Shown: in pieces, positions 32,645 through 41,763 of the stretch
Layout: every line of letters starts with the position of its first letter
Numbering within the stretch: position 1 is the first letter of the stretch
Source of the DNA: Alopecurus myosuroides
Lineage: Eukaryota > Streptophyta > Magnoliopsida > Poales > Poaceae
Assembly: GCA_028641055.1 (NCBI GenBank)
Contig: CM054062.1
Location: 24,126,536 to 24,190,535 of the forward strand
Length of the DNA: 64,000 bases
Reading direction: 5' to 3'
The notes under the pieces: generated by a model
The model's input: only the letters and a program-made list of their open reading frames with translations
What the model was told of the DNA's origin: nothing
The model's database searches: none
Translations under genes and position numbers: made by a program

Positions 32645-34738
32645 TCATGAATGAAAGCGACGGAGTAGAGCTACATTCCAGGGGCGCTTGGATTCCTCCC
32701 CAGCTTTATCCGGCCTGTTCTTTTGCGATGGTTGCGCATCTACAAGGTAGTACGCGTCATTGTGTAGAGCCTTGCTCACAATGAAGGGCCCTTCCCACGG
32801 AGGGGATAGCTTGTGCATCCCGGCTGTGCGCTGCACGAGCCTAAGGACCATGTCTCCTTCTCGGAAAACCCTTGGGTTTACTTTCCGGCTATGATAACGC
32901 CTCAAGTTTTGCTGGCAAACAGCTGAACGTGACAGAGTGAGCTCTCTTGCTTCTTCTAGCAGGTCAACGTCATCTTCTCGAGCTTCTCTCGCCTCCGCCT
33001 CAGTGTAGAGGGTTACCCGGGGGGAGTCATGCTCTAGGTCGATTGGCAACACGGCCTCAGCCCCGTAAACCAAGAAGAATGGTGTGTAGCCGGTTGACCG
33101 GTTAGGGGTAGTCCTTAGACTCCACAACACCGCTGGCAACTCGTCTAACCAACACCCTGGTGTTTTCAGCAGCGGCTCAATCAGCCTAGGCTTTATGCGT
33201 GCAAGCACCATGCCATTTGCTCTTTCCACCTGCCCATTCGAGGCGGGATGCGCGACAGACGCGACATCTAGCCGGATATGCTTATCCCTGCAGAATCTCA
33301 CCATGGCACCCTCAGCAAAATTTGTGCCGTTATCCGTGATGATGTTGTGCGGGTAGCCGTATCTCAGGATCACATCCTTCAGGAAAATCACAGCCGTAGC
33401 TCCATCACACTTCCGAATAGGCTTCACTTCAATCCACTTGGTGAACTTATCAACCATGACCAAGATGTGTGTCATGTTGCCTCTAGCCGGTTTGAAGGGA
33501 CCAACCATATCCAGACACCAAACAGCAAATGGCCAAGTGATGGGAATTGTTTTCAACTCGGAAGCAGGCATGTGGATCTTGCTTGCGAATCTCTGGCAGC
33601 CGTTGCACTTTCTCACAATATCCTCAGCTTGCTTCAAAGCAGTGAGCCAGAAGAAACCATGCCGAAAAGCCTTCTTGACTAGAGCCCGAGAAGAAGTGTG
33701 ATGCCCGCATTCCCCTTGATTTATTTCCACCAGGATTTCTTCTCCTTCTTCCGGTTCCACGCAGCGTTGCAGCACGCCAGTGGGACTTCTTTTATGCAGC
33801 ACTTCTGTGAAGATGGTGTAGCCCTTGGATCTTCTCTGAATCTGCCTTGCGGTAACCTCATCATCTAGGAGGGTGCCGTCCTTTAGAAAGGATAATATGG
33901 GCATGGCCCAATTCGGCGTCTCCCGTGCGGGAAGCACTGGTTCGTCCACTTCCATTGGCACAGCCACCGCTGCGTCTTTTTCTGAGTTGGAATTGACTCT
34001 CTGCAGCCCCGAACGGTTTGCAAGGACTTCTTCAAGGAATGCGACAGTCCCCGAGCTGAGAGGAGCAGTCCCCGAGTAAGGAGGAGCAGTCCCCGGGTAG
34101 GGAGGGGCAGTCCCCGGGTTGCAGGCGCTAGTCCCCGGGTCCTCTTTTGCACCTTCCCAGTCAATCTCCATTGGAACTGCTTCTTCACTGGGCAGAGAAG
34201 GGACGAAAATGGACTCCGAGTTGGGGGATGGCTTGATGGATGGCTTTCTCAAATGCTCCAAGGCAATCCCAGCTGGGATGTATTGCCGAGAAGACCCCAA
34301 CTTGGACAGCTCATCAGCTGCTTCATTCTCTGCTCGGTGGATGTGTTGGAACTCGCAACCTTCAAAGAATCCTGTCATGGTTTGGACCAGGAAGCGGTAT
34401 GATGCCATGTCGGCATCCAGAGCATCCCAAGTGCCAGAAACTTGCTGCACAACCAGATCCGAATCGCCATAGCATATGATGCGCTGCACACCAACTTCCT
34501 TGGCTACCTTCAAGCCATGCACCACGGCCTCGTACTCTGCAACATTGTTGGATGCCTTGAAGTGGATTTGCAGCATGTATTTGAGTTGATCTCGCTTGGG
34601 CGACGTAAGCACTACACCAGCACCAAGGCCTTCCTTCATCTTGGAGCCATCAAAGTGCATCTTCCAATAGTTGGATACCGGAGTAGGAGGCTCATACTGC
34701 ACCTCAGCCCAATCCACAAGAAATTCTGCCAGAATCTG
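32645..34738 (-). CDS. pol: Tat archaeal-type RNase H and integrase
   Basis: Read on the minus strand from about 34738, directly after an in-frame TAA. The first domain is a second, archaeal-type RNase H (MHFDGSKMKEGLGAGVVL, ASNNVAEYEAVVHGLKVA, CYGDSDLVVQQVSG, HRAENEAADELSKL). A Pro-rich linker with repeated PGTAPPY units follows. The integrase has an HHCC finger (HHTSSRALVKKAFRHGFFW, CNGCQRFA) and DDE residues in CLDMVGPFKPA, NIITDNGTNFAEG and PASNGQVERANG. The C-terminus includes FREGDMVLRLVQRTAGMHKL and ends at 32645. Dual RNase H is diagnostic of Tat-type elements. Confidence 0.88.
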   Translation of the reverse strand, partial: QILAEFLVDWAEVQYEPPTPVSNYWKMHFDGSKMKEGLGAGVVLTSPKRDQLKYMLQIHFKASNNVAEYEAVVHGLKVAKEVGVQRIICYGDSDLVVQQVSGTWDALDADMASYRFLVQTMTGFFEGCEFQHIHRAENEAADELSKLGSSRQYIPAGIALEHLRKPSIKPSPNSESIFVPSLPSEEAVPMEIDWEGAKEDPGTSACNPGTAPPYPGTAPPYSGTAPLSSGTVAFLEEVLANRSGLQRVNSNSEKDAAVAVPMEVDEPVLPARETPNWAMPILSFLKDGTLLDDEVTARQIQRRSKGYTIFTEVLHKRSPTGVLQRCVEPEEGEEILVEINQGECGHHTSSRALVKKAFRHGFFWLTALKQAEDIVRKCNGCQRFASKIHMPASELKTIPITWPFAVWCLDMVGPFKPARGNMTHILVMVDKFTKWIEVKPIRKCDGATAVIFLKDVILRYGYPHNIITDNGTNFAEGAMVRFCRDKHIRLDVASVAHPASNGQVERANGMVLARIKPRLIEPLLKTPGCWLDELPAVLWSLRTTPNRSTGYTPFFLVYGAEAVLPIDLEHDSPRVTLYTEAEAREAREDDVDLLEEARELTLSRSAVCQQNLRRYHSRKVNPRVFREGDMVLRLVQRTAGMHKLSPPWEGPFIVSKALHNDAYYLVDAQPSQKNRPDKAGEESKRPWNVALLRRFHS

Positions 34739-34750
34739 AGACTTGATGGC

Positions 34751-36073
34751 TTATCTTCTCGCATACGCGGGAGCGTACGCGGCCAGCTCGATTGCCCATT
34801 TGGCTACCCTGCCACTTGCTTCCTTGTTACCCATGATATCCGAGATGGGAGCAGAGCTCACCACAGTGATGGGATGCTCTTGGAAATAGTGCTTCAACTT
34901 CTTGGCGCCTAGGTACACGCTGTAAGTCATCTTCTGGTAGTGCAGGTAGTTCTGTTTGGAGCTGGACAGCACCTCACTGAGATAATACACTGGCCGCTGC
35001 ACACTTTTGCCTTCCTCTTCTCGCTCCACCACAATCACCACGCTTACCACTCGATTGGTAGCAGCAATGTATAGCAGCATTGGCTCCTTGGGTAGCGGAC
35101 TAGCCAAGATGGGAGCGCTACCCAACATTGCCTTCAGCTCTTTGAATGCCACATCCGCTTGCGGTGTCCAGATGAACTTGTCGCTTTTCTTCATGAATTG
35201 ATACAAGGGCAGGGCCTTCTCGCCCATTCTGCCCAAGAAACGGCTCAGAGATGCCAAGCAACCAGTGAATTTTTGCACATCCTTCAGGGATCTCGGCAAA
35301 GACATGCTCTCAATAGCTTTTATCTTTGAAGGATTGGCCTCAATGCCCCGACTAGATACCAAGAAGCCGAGTAGCTTGCCAGCCGGGACGCCAAAGGTGC
35401 ATTTACTCGGGTTCAGCTTCATCTTATACTTGCGCAAGTTAGCGAAAGTTTCCTCAAGGTCACTAAGCAGAGTATGTGTTTTATTCGTTTTGATGACAAT
35501 GTCATCTACGTATACCTGCACATTTTTGCCGAGCTGGTCATGCAAGCATTTCTGCATGCATCTTTGATAAGTAGCACCCGCATTCCGCAACCCGAAACAC
35601 ATGACACGATAGCAATAAGACCCGTACGGGGTAATGAAAGCAGTCTTTATTTGATCAGCAGGGTTGAGAGCTATCTGATGAAAACCCGAGTAGGCATCTA
35701 TGAAAGACAACAGCTCACAACCAGCAGTGGAATCGATCACCTGATCGATGCGGGGTAGCGGAAATGGATCCTTGGGGCATGCCTTGTTCAAGTCGGTGTA
35801 GTCGATGCACATGCGCCATGCGGTAGCGGCATTGGGGTCCTCCTTCTTCTTCTCGACCATGACCGGGTTGGCTAGCCAATCCGGATGCAACACCTCCATG
35901 ATGAAATTGCTTATCAGCAGCTTGGTGATCTGATCACCGATGGCCTTCCTTCTCTCATCTCCGAAACGGCGCATAGCCTGCTTCACTGGTTTGGCGTCAG
36001 GACGCACATGTAGCGAGTGCTCAACCAACTCCCTCGGGACACCTGGTAGATCCTCATTGGACCAGGCGAACAC
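34751..36073 (-). CDS. pol: Tat reverse transcriptase and first RNase H
   Basis: Minus-strand RT with WRMCIDYTDLNKACPKDPFP, FIDAYSGFHQIALNPADQIK, GLRNAGATYQRCM and the catalytic VQVYVDDIVIKT, followed by the connection (FTGCLASLSRFLGRMGEKAL). The first RNase H is degenerate in its metal-binding start (LLYIAATNRVVSVVIVVERE lacks the usual Asp), which is common when a second RNase H is present. The frame is shared with gag, protease and integrase and is interrupted only by stop codons. The upstream stop lies next to 36113 and the downstream TAA just below 34751. Confidence 0.88.
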   Translation of the reverse strand: MFAWSNEDLPGVPRELVEHSLHVRPDAKPVKQAMRRFGDERRKAIGDQITKLLISNFIMEVLHPDWLANPVMVEKKKEDPNAATAWRMCIDYTDLNKACPKDPFPLPRIDQVIDSTAGCELLSFIDAYSGFHQIALNPADQIKTAFITPYGSYCYRVMCFGLRNAGATYQRCMQKCLHDQLGKNVQVYVDDIVIKTNKTHTLLSDLEETFANLRKYKMKLNPSKCTFGVPAGKLLGFLVSSRGIEANPSKIKAIESMSLPRSLKDVQKFTGCLASLSRFLGRMGEKALPLYQFMKKSDKFIWTPQADVAFKELKAMLGSAPILASPLPKEPMLLYIAATNRVVSVVIVVEREEEGKSVQRPVYYLSEVLSSSKQNYLHYQKMTYSVYLGAKKLKHYFQEHPITVVSSAPISDIMGNKEASGRVAKWAIELAAYAPAYARR

Positions 36074-36112
36074 GTCCCGATTCTCACGGAGGAAGTGGAT
36101 GAGCTCGCTTTC

Positions 36113-37327
36113 CTATTTCTCTCCCAACCCGGAACCAATGATGGCAACGCGGTCGGGGAACTCAGGGTCGACCTGGATCTTCTTCGTCTCCTGGGATGCC
36201 TGGAACGCCGTCCCGTGCTGGGAACTCGGCATGCCAGGCGCACCAGCTTGCGCAGATTGCGCCATAGCCACCACCTCGTACATCTTCTTCTTCTCAGCAA
36301 CAATCACCATAGACTTTGCCAACTGAGAACCAGCAGAGGCACACTCCACAGACTTCTTGTAATCACCAGAGATGGTGATCACGCCATTGGGACCAGGGAT
36401 CTTCATCTTCAGATATGCAGTGTGAGTAGAAGCCATGAACTTGCTCAGAGCAGGTCTGCCGAGTAGGGCGTGGTAGGGGCTCTGGTGATCAACCACCTCG
36501 AACTGCAGGCTCTCTGTGCGGCAGTTCTCCCTGGTGCCGAATAGCACGTCTATCCATACTCTGCCAATCGGATTGCAAGAAACTCCCGGCACGATGCCAT
36601 GGAAAGTGGTCTTGCTGGGCAGCAGCATGTTCTCGGCCAAGCCGAGCTTCTCAAGTGTGTCTCTGTACACAATGTTGATGCTGCTGCCGTTGTCGATCAG
36701 TACCTTGCTGAACCACACGTTCTTCTCAGGACCCAAGAAGGTGGGATCCAGCACCAAGGCGTAGCTACCCGGGTTGGGCATCACCTTAGGGTGATCCGCT
36801 CTGGACCACGTGATCTCTTGGTTGCACCAATGCATGTAGTGAGGAACAGCGGGAATCACAGCATTGACCTCCATGGCACGCCTGTGCTGAGACTTCTTGT
36901 CGACAGGCTCAGAGGTGAAGATCATGTAGCTCTCGTGATGCTCCTGGTACCGGTTGCGGTCTCCGCCACCATTGTTGCCGTTGTTGTTGTTACCTTGGTT
37001 GTTGTTGTTGTTGTTGTTGTTGCCTCTGTTGTTGTTGTGGGTGTAGTAGTAGTAGTAGTAGTTGTTGTTGTTGTTGTGGTAGCCATCGTTGTTGAAGTAG
37101 CGGTTGGCTCCTAAAGCCACCTGGTTCACATTCTCTCTTCTCGGGAAAGCTGGAGGCTGAGCAGCGGGTGCGCGAGCAGGCTGCACAGCGGCGTTCACGG
37201 CTGGCAGAGGAGGAGGAGGAGGCAGACCCTCATTCTTGATTTCTTCCCACCAACTGCACTGCCGAGGAGTGTGGTTGGCGGGTCTTGCGGGATGCCGAGT
37301 GTGGAAACTGCATGGGCCATCCTTCAT
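36113..37327 (-). CDS. pro: Tat gag end, Asn/Tyr-rich linker and protease
   Basis: Minus strand. A zinc-binding-like segment (CSFHTRHPARPANHTPRQCS) is followed by a Pro/Ala stretch, then an Asn- and Tyr-rich low-complexity tract encoded by a GTT/GTA microsatellite on the plus strand (about 36970-37085). The aspartic protease has its active-site region at WFSKVLIDNGSSINIVYRDT and ends with YHALLGRPALSKFMA. The frame is shared with the neighbouring gag and RT segments. In-frame stops near 37432 and 36113 separate them, both at likely Gln codons. Confidence 0.82.
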   Translation of the reverse strand: MKDGPCSFHTRHPARPANHTPRQCSWWEEIKNEGLPPPPPLPAVNAAVQPARAPAAQPPAFPRRENVNQVALGANRYFNNDGYHNNNNNYYYYYYTHNNNRGNNNNNNNNQGNNNNGNNGGGDRNRYQEHHESYMIFTSEPVDKKSQHRRAMEVNAVIPAVPHYMHWCNQEITWSRADHPKVMPNPGSYALVLDPTFLGPEKNVWFSKVLIDNGSSINIVYRDTLEKLGLAENMLLPSKTTFHGIVPGVSCNPIGRVWIDVLFGTRENCRTESLQFEVVDHQSPYHALLGRPALSKFMASTHTAYLKMKIPGPNGVITISGDYKKSVECASAGSQLAKSMVIVAEKKKMYEVVAMAQSAQAGAPGMPSSQHGTAFQASQETKKIQVDPEFPDRVAIIGSGLGEK

Positions 37328-37432
37328 GTCCTTGAAGACAAAGTTTGGTGTCGGACCCGAGTTGCCGCTACCCTGCTGGGAAGCGCCGTACGGCTTCTTG
37401 TTGCCTTGGCCCTGATTCTGGTTCTGCCCGTA

Positions 37433-38311
37433 CTAGGCTCCAGCAGTTTTTGGCCTCTGGCTACTCCCAGCTCCGGTTGCCACAGCATTCACCTCCTCAG
37501 GATCGTACCGGGTATCAATCCGGTCACCTCTGCGCTTGTTGCGGAACTCATTGCGCTTGTTGCTGTTGTTGTTGTAGTTCCTTCTCGGCTCAGCAGCATC
37601 AAGAAGAGGCTGAGTTGAATCGCTGAGTGCGTACTGATCCGCAATCCGGATGGTCTCAGCGAGAGTACTCGGCATCTCTCTCTGCAGCCTTTGCCACAAC
37701 ATGCTGCCATGCCTGCAGCCCTGCGCAAACCAAGTGATGGCCTGGGCCTCGTTTACACCTTCACAGGTGTTCCTTAGAGTACTCCACCGAGTAAGATACT
37801 CTCTGTCCGTCTCCTCTTCCCGCTGCCTGCAAGCGGATAACTGCTGCGGCCTATTCGGCCTCCGGTAGGTGCTGGTGAAGTTGCTGACAAATGCCTTCGC
37901 GAAGTCAAGCCAACAGTTGATGTTGTGCTTGGGCAGGTTGTTGAGCCAAGTTCTTGCTGGTCCCTCGAGCATCTGCGGGATGTATCGCACTGCCCATCTC
38001 CGGTTGCCGCCTGCAATGTGCACGGTTGTGACATAGTCATTGAGCCAATCTTCCGGCTTGGTGCTGCCGTCATAGCACTTGGTCCACCTAGCGAGCTGGA
38101 ACTGCTTCACGGATGGCTCCGTCATGATGCGGGGGCCAAAGCATTCTGGGCCAGGCGGCCCCTTGCTCTCGAGTTGCGCGGACAGGCTGATCCGGTCCAG
38201 CTTGTGCCTGGCGTCACTGGGCTCCAGCACACGCTCACCCACGCGATCCAGGATATCATAGCCAGCCAACCCCATAGCCGAGTAGCCATCATCATATCTG
38301 TCCACCTGCAC
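37433..38311 (-). CDS. gag: Tat gag, Retrotrans_gag domain
   Basis: Minus strand, 292 codons. It carries the Retrotrans_gag domain (WTKCYDGSTKPEDWLNDYVT, MLEGPARTWLNNLPKHNINC, FVSNFTSTYRRPNRPQQLSA). A basic Asn/Arg-rich tail follows. It ends at a TAG near 37432 in a Gln-rich context, after which the same frame goes on to the protease. A frameshift near 38315-38330 separates it from the upstream N-terminal ORF. Confidence 0.85.
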   Translation of the reverse strand: MQVDRYDDGYSAMGLAGYDILDRVGERVLEPSDARHKLDRISLSAQLESKGPPGPECFGPRIMTEPSVKQFQLARWTKCYDGSTKPEDWLNDYVTTVHIAGGNRRWAVRYIPQMLEGPARTWLNNLPKHNINCWLDFAKAFVSNFTSTYRRPNRPQQLSACRQREEETDREYLTRWSTLRNTCEGVNEAQAITWFAQGCRHGSMLWQRLQREMPSTLAETIRIADQYALSDSTQPLLDAAEPRRNYNNNSNKRNEFRNKRRGDRIDTRYDPEEVNAVATGAGSSQRPKTAGA

Positions 38312-38325
38312 GACTTCATGCTGCT

Positions 38326-39588
38326 CTACCGGGTTGGCGGCTGGTGCGACTGCACGCGGCTGCTGCCTCTGCCGAGTAGGCTGAGCAACCTGATGCCGAG
38401 AAGGGCCTGGGTGATCTCCATCTTGCGCCTGGCTTTGAGCTTTATGGGCTTGATAGCCTGCTCCTGCACCGTTGTGTTTTTGCCGGACTGTCGCGGCACA
38501 GCGTGCTGTTTCGCGGCGACAGCCGGGTCGTACACCTGCATCTGCCTGTCTCTGCTGGAATGCCCACTTCGGTCCTTCTCACGGCTGGGATGCGGTGATG
38601 AGGCCTGATTGATAGATCTAGCCGCATGCGAATGCACCACCTGAGAAGCTCCAACACCCGGGTTGGCTTTCCGGAACTCCTCGTTCTGCCTAGCAGCCTC
38701 TAGCACTAACTCATTGAGCCTTTCCTGCTGCCTAACGCGCACGTCGCCAGCGAGATGCGGCAACTCAGCAGCTACAGCCTCAGCAGCTCTAAGGGTTTTG
38801 GCGGGGGTGTTGTATTTGGGTCTGGTGGTGGCGGTGTTTTGGCTAGCGGCTTGGCCAGCAGTTTCACCAACTGCTGCCATCTCGGTGCCTAGGTTGCGGC
38901 GCGTAGCGCCTGCCTTGGAAGGCCTCCTCACCACGGGCGTAAAGCCGTGAGCTCGGTTGTACTCGTTCTGATCCAGGTTCAGCTCAAGCCTAACCTTATC
39001 TAGCTCCGCCTGCTCGGCGAGCAGTGTCTGGCGCTGTTGGTCGAGCTGCGCCCTCATGGTCATGAGCTCGAGCTCGGTGGGAGACGGCATGCCCACTCGC
39101 ACGGCGGATGCCGGTATCGTCGATGTCGTGGAAGGAGGGACGTAGCCCGGGATGTTGTGAGGCGCGTCGTAGGGCTTGTGCGTTCTCCCGCCAGCACTCG
39201 CGCCATCAAGATCCTCGATGACTCCCGCGGCGGCAGCCGCACCCTTCCCGGCTTCAGCAGCAGGACCTGTCATCATCACCTCCACGCGGTCCGCAGAACA
39301 GCCAGTTGTCTTTCCGCGGGCAGCGATGACAGCAGGGGGATCCTCCGCGACATGCACCTGCTCGGGGTACTCGCGGTCGATGACGGTGGCGACGTAGACG
39401 AGGTGCCAGCCGAAGGAGAGCACCGAGCCGCCCTCCGGCATGGCCCTGCTGCCGAAATCGCTGGCGTTGTCGGTGACGAAGTCGAAGGAGCCGAATCTGT
39501 GGACGAGGCCACAGACCACGCGCTCCCCGATAGCAGAAATCAATCCCGTCCGAACGGAAACTCCAGCGAGCGCCGCTGGAAGCCCCAT
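38326..39588 (-). CDS. Tat gag N-terminal extension
   Basis: A 420-codon minus-strand ORF upstream of gag, with no sharp domain. It has an Ala-rich middle and Gln/Glu/Leu-rich stretches (MRAQLDQQRQTLLAEQAELD, RVRQQERLNELVLEAARQNE) that look like coiled coils. Extended gag N-termini are usual in Tat elements. The first ATG lies only about 14 bp from the LTR, inside the primer binding site, so the true start is probably further in. A frameshift just after its end joins it to the gag domain. Confidence 0.6.
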   Translation of the reverse strand: MGLPAALAGVSVRTGLISAIGERVVCGLVHRFGSFDFVTDNASDFGSRAMPEGGSVLSFGWHLVYVATVIDREYPEQVHVAEDPPAVIAARGKTTGCSADRVEVMMTGPAAEAGKGAAAAAGVIEDLDGASAGGRTHKPYDAPHNIPGYVPPSTTSTIPASAVRVGMPSPTELELMTMRAQLDQQRQTLLAEQAELDKVRLELNLDQNEYNRAHGFTPVVRRPSKAGATRRNLGTEMAAVGETAGQAASQNTATTRPKYNTPAKTLRAAEAVAAELPHLAGDVRVRQQERLNELVLEAARQNEEFRKANPGVGASQVVHSHAARSINQASSPHPSREKDRSGHSSRDRQMQVYDPAVAAKQHAVPRQSGKNTTVQEQAIKPIKLKARRKMEITQALLGIRLLSLLGRGSSRVQSHQPPTR

Positions 39589-39601
39589 GGTGGGCGCGAA
39601 C
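39583..39601 (-). other. Primer binding site of the Tat element
   Basis: On the minus strand GTTCGCGCCCACCATGGGGC directly follows the LTR end. It resembles the GCGCCCACCGTGGGGC-type primer sites of plant Gypsy elements. A single change (GTG to ATG) would account for the extra start codon in it. Confidence 0.55.
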
Positions 39602-40415
39602 TATCGTGGTGGTGTCACGGCAGATGCCATAGGATGGCTAAAGTTGTGGGGACGATGGACGCTGGAGGCGCTCGGGGAGGGATCACGCAGCGAGTAGCCG
39701 CGTGAGGATGAATCTAGCACTGCAGACAACAAGATCTACCCAGGTTCAGGGCCCTCGTGTGGAGGTAAAACCCCTACTCCTGCCTTTCTCTCTTTATATT
39801 GGTATCTCACCGAGTAGCCACAATACAAGTTTCTGCCTACTGTCGAGTAGCCACTCTTCTCTCTATGCAACTGTAGCCTCTAGTCGTGTCGTCCCTCGCG
39901 CAGGAGGAGGCAGGGCACCTTATATACTGGTGCCCAGCCGGATACAGCCAAGATGTCGACATAGTGTGCACACTGCACACTTCCAGCTTCCCGCTGACAG
40001 CTTTGGCTTCCTAGTTTGTCTCCGTGTGGAAAGTCGTTGTGCAAAACCAAGAAGCTGATCTGTTATCACTGACACTGTCACGGGGTAGGCCCCCTAACCT
40101 GCGACGCCCTGCTGACACCCTGGCGCGGATAAGCACGCGCTCTGCAGATGAACAGTGCTCCAGTACGGACCCAGGATACGCGGGATCCTGTGTCAGAATG
40201 GTCCCTTTGACTTCTGGCCCGAGTAGGAGACCGCCATTTCTACTCGGGCCACTTCCTCTACTCGGAAGAGAGTAATTTCCTTGATTCTTTCTCCTGGCCA
40301 TCAGTATGTACGGCCAAATAGCAGTCGACCGGGTAGCCAGCTACTCTGCCTAATGTCTCTTCTGATCTTGCCCTTAGCACTTGCCTTTGCCCTACTCGGG
40401 GGTAACCCCCCGAGA
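39602..40415 (-). repeat. Tat element LTR, right copy (5' LTR in element orientation)
   Basis: 814 bp, beginning TATCGTGGTGG and ending CCCCCCGAGA. It carries changes at both terminal dinucleotides compared with the other LTR (TGTC... and ...GACA). It is followed directly by the CTCAT duplication at 40416-40420. Confidence 0.9.
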
Positions 40416-40420
40416 CTCAT

Positions 40421-41763
40421 TAAGCATTATCATGCATCCCCGTCTTATGGTTTATCAATGAATAATAAAGTATGGTGTCATCCATGATTCCCTTGTTTTG
40501 GGGATTTATGGGTAACACTCATGCAAATGAGCATGGCATATTTAGAGGTTTCAATCACATCTTTCCTTGAAATTAATTAACTTGAGTGTGTTGCACAATT
40601 GTAGAATTATCTCAATATGACATAAATCCACTATCTATCTATTAGCTTAATGGCTATTCCGAGCATGTTCACCATGTTATAGTTTCATTTATGCTCTAAA
40701 TTAAGATGCTTATGTTATTAATTGGCATGGGCTGAATTTGGGATAAGACTCTCACGAACTTTTGAATTCACACATTTATTTCTATAGGACTTAACAAACA
40801 TGACCCATTAATGGGAGCTAAAAGTTTTGTGCTTGACAAGGATTTTGGTTGGGAGTTGGCTAACACGTGCATCACGTGAAAAGCTTTCAACATTGCACAA
40901 AGAAATTTTATATTTAGTTGATGTCATGTGCTTTTGTTTTTGGACTCCTGCCATGCCGAAATGAAATAGAGGAATAGTAAGTTTTGATGAGTAAGTATAT
41001 ATGACTAGAGAAATTGCATTGGGCCGCTAACCCAAGCCATGCTTGATCATGGTGGAAATTTACTTACAGCTAGAGTGGACTCTACAAACACATCCTACAA
41101 TAAAATAAGAAGCTATGCATATAGTGAATGAAATAAAAAAGGATGATGAGTCTACTCCGTTTGTTCATCTTGTTATTGTGACATGGGCTGGTTTCTATGT
41201 CATGCGGCAAGAGGTACCTCTTTGCAATTCTCTATGATGTCATTAATACTTATTATGATTGTACAAAGCTTATTAGGAATCTTAAGTTGAGTAATCATGG
41301 AGTAGGTTTTCACACTCACGGGGCATGAGACATTCAACCAACACCTTGTCAACCACATTACTTCAACATTCATAAATTAAGATGCTAATGATAAAGGGGC
41401 AATGAGAGTCTTAGCCCAATGGATGCCACATTACAATTAGTAATTTAAGTTGAATAGTTTGGAAACTAAATGAGACTTGATCATGTTTTACCTCTACTCA
41501 TTTATCTTTCTCCAAATTAAAGAGTATAGTTCGATTGTCCAACATACAATGGTTATTTGCTTTCAAAAGTATGGGGTGTTTGCTAGAGCTTCGAATATGT
41601 TATCCTTATGTGTATGAGTTATATTCATTCATCTTGCATTATAACTGAACATGATGATGATACAATGCCCGTATTTATTTATCAACCATAAGTCCATTGA
41701 TGCATGCAATGATCTATGTCCTTATTTACTCGAGGACGAGCAAAGGTTTAAGCTTGGGGGAGT
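40421..41763 (+). other. Athila element B 3' non-coding tail and polypurine tract
   Basis: An AT-rich stretch of 1.3 kb without coding content, continuing the Athila sequence interrupted by the Tat insertion. Its end aligns with 1-462 of this window. The polypurine tract GCTTGGGGGAG lies at about 41752-41762, directly before the LTR. Confidence 0.7.

Larger units (their letters stand above)
25497..40415 (-). mobile_element. Tat-lineage Gypsy retrotransposon with antisense gene, nested in Athila B
   Basis: The 14.9-kb element has near-identical 0.8-kb LTRs and the CTCAT duplication. Gag-pol runs on the minus strand (39588 to 32645): gag, protease, RT, RNase H, a second archaeal-type RNase H, integrase. 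The space between integrase and its 3' LTR holds an eight-exon gene on the opposite strand with the 'putative gypsy type transposon' domain. Dual RNase H and an antisense gene are features of the plant Tat (Retand/Grande-like) lineage. About nine substitutions and one 14-bp indel separate the LTRs, which points to a recent insertion. Confidence 0.9.

Noticed and set aside
36599..37114. Plus-strand frame with long Val runs
   Set aside because: It is the reverse of the Asn/Tyr-rich linker in Tat gag-pro, produced by the GTT microsatellite.
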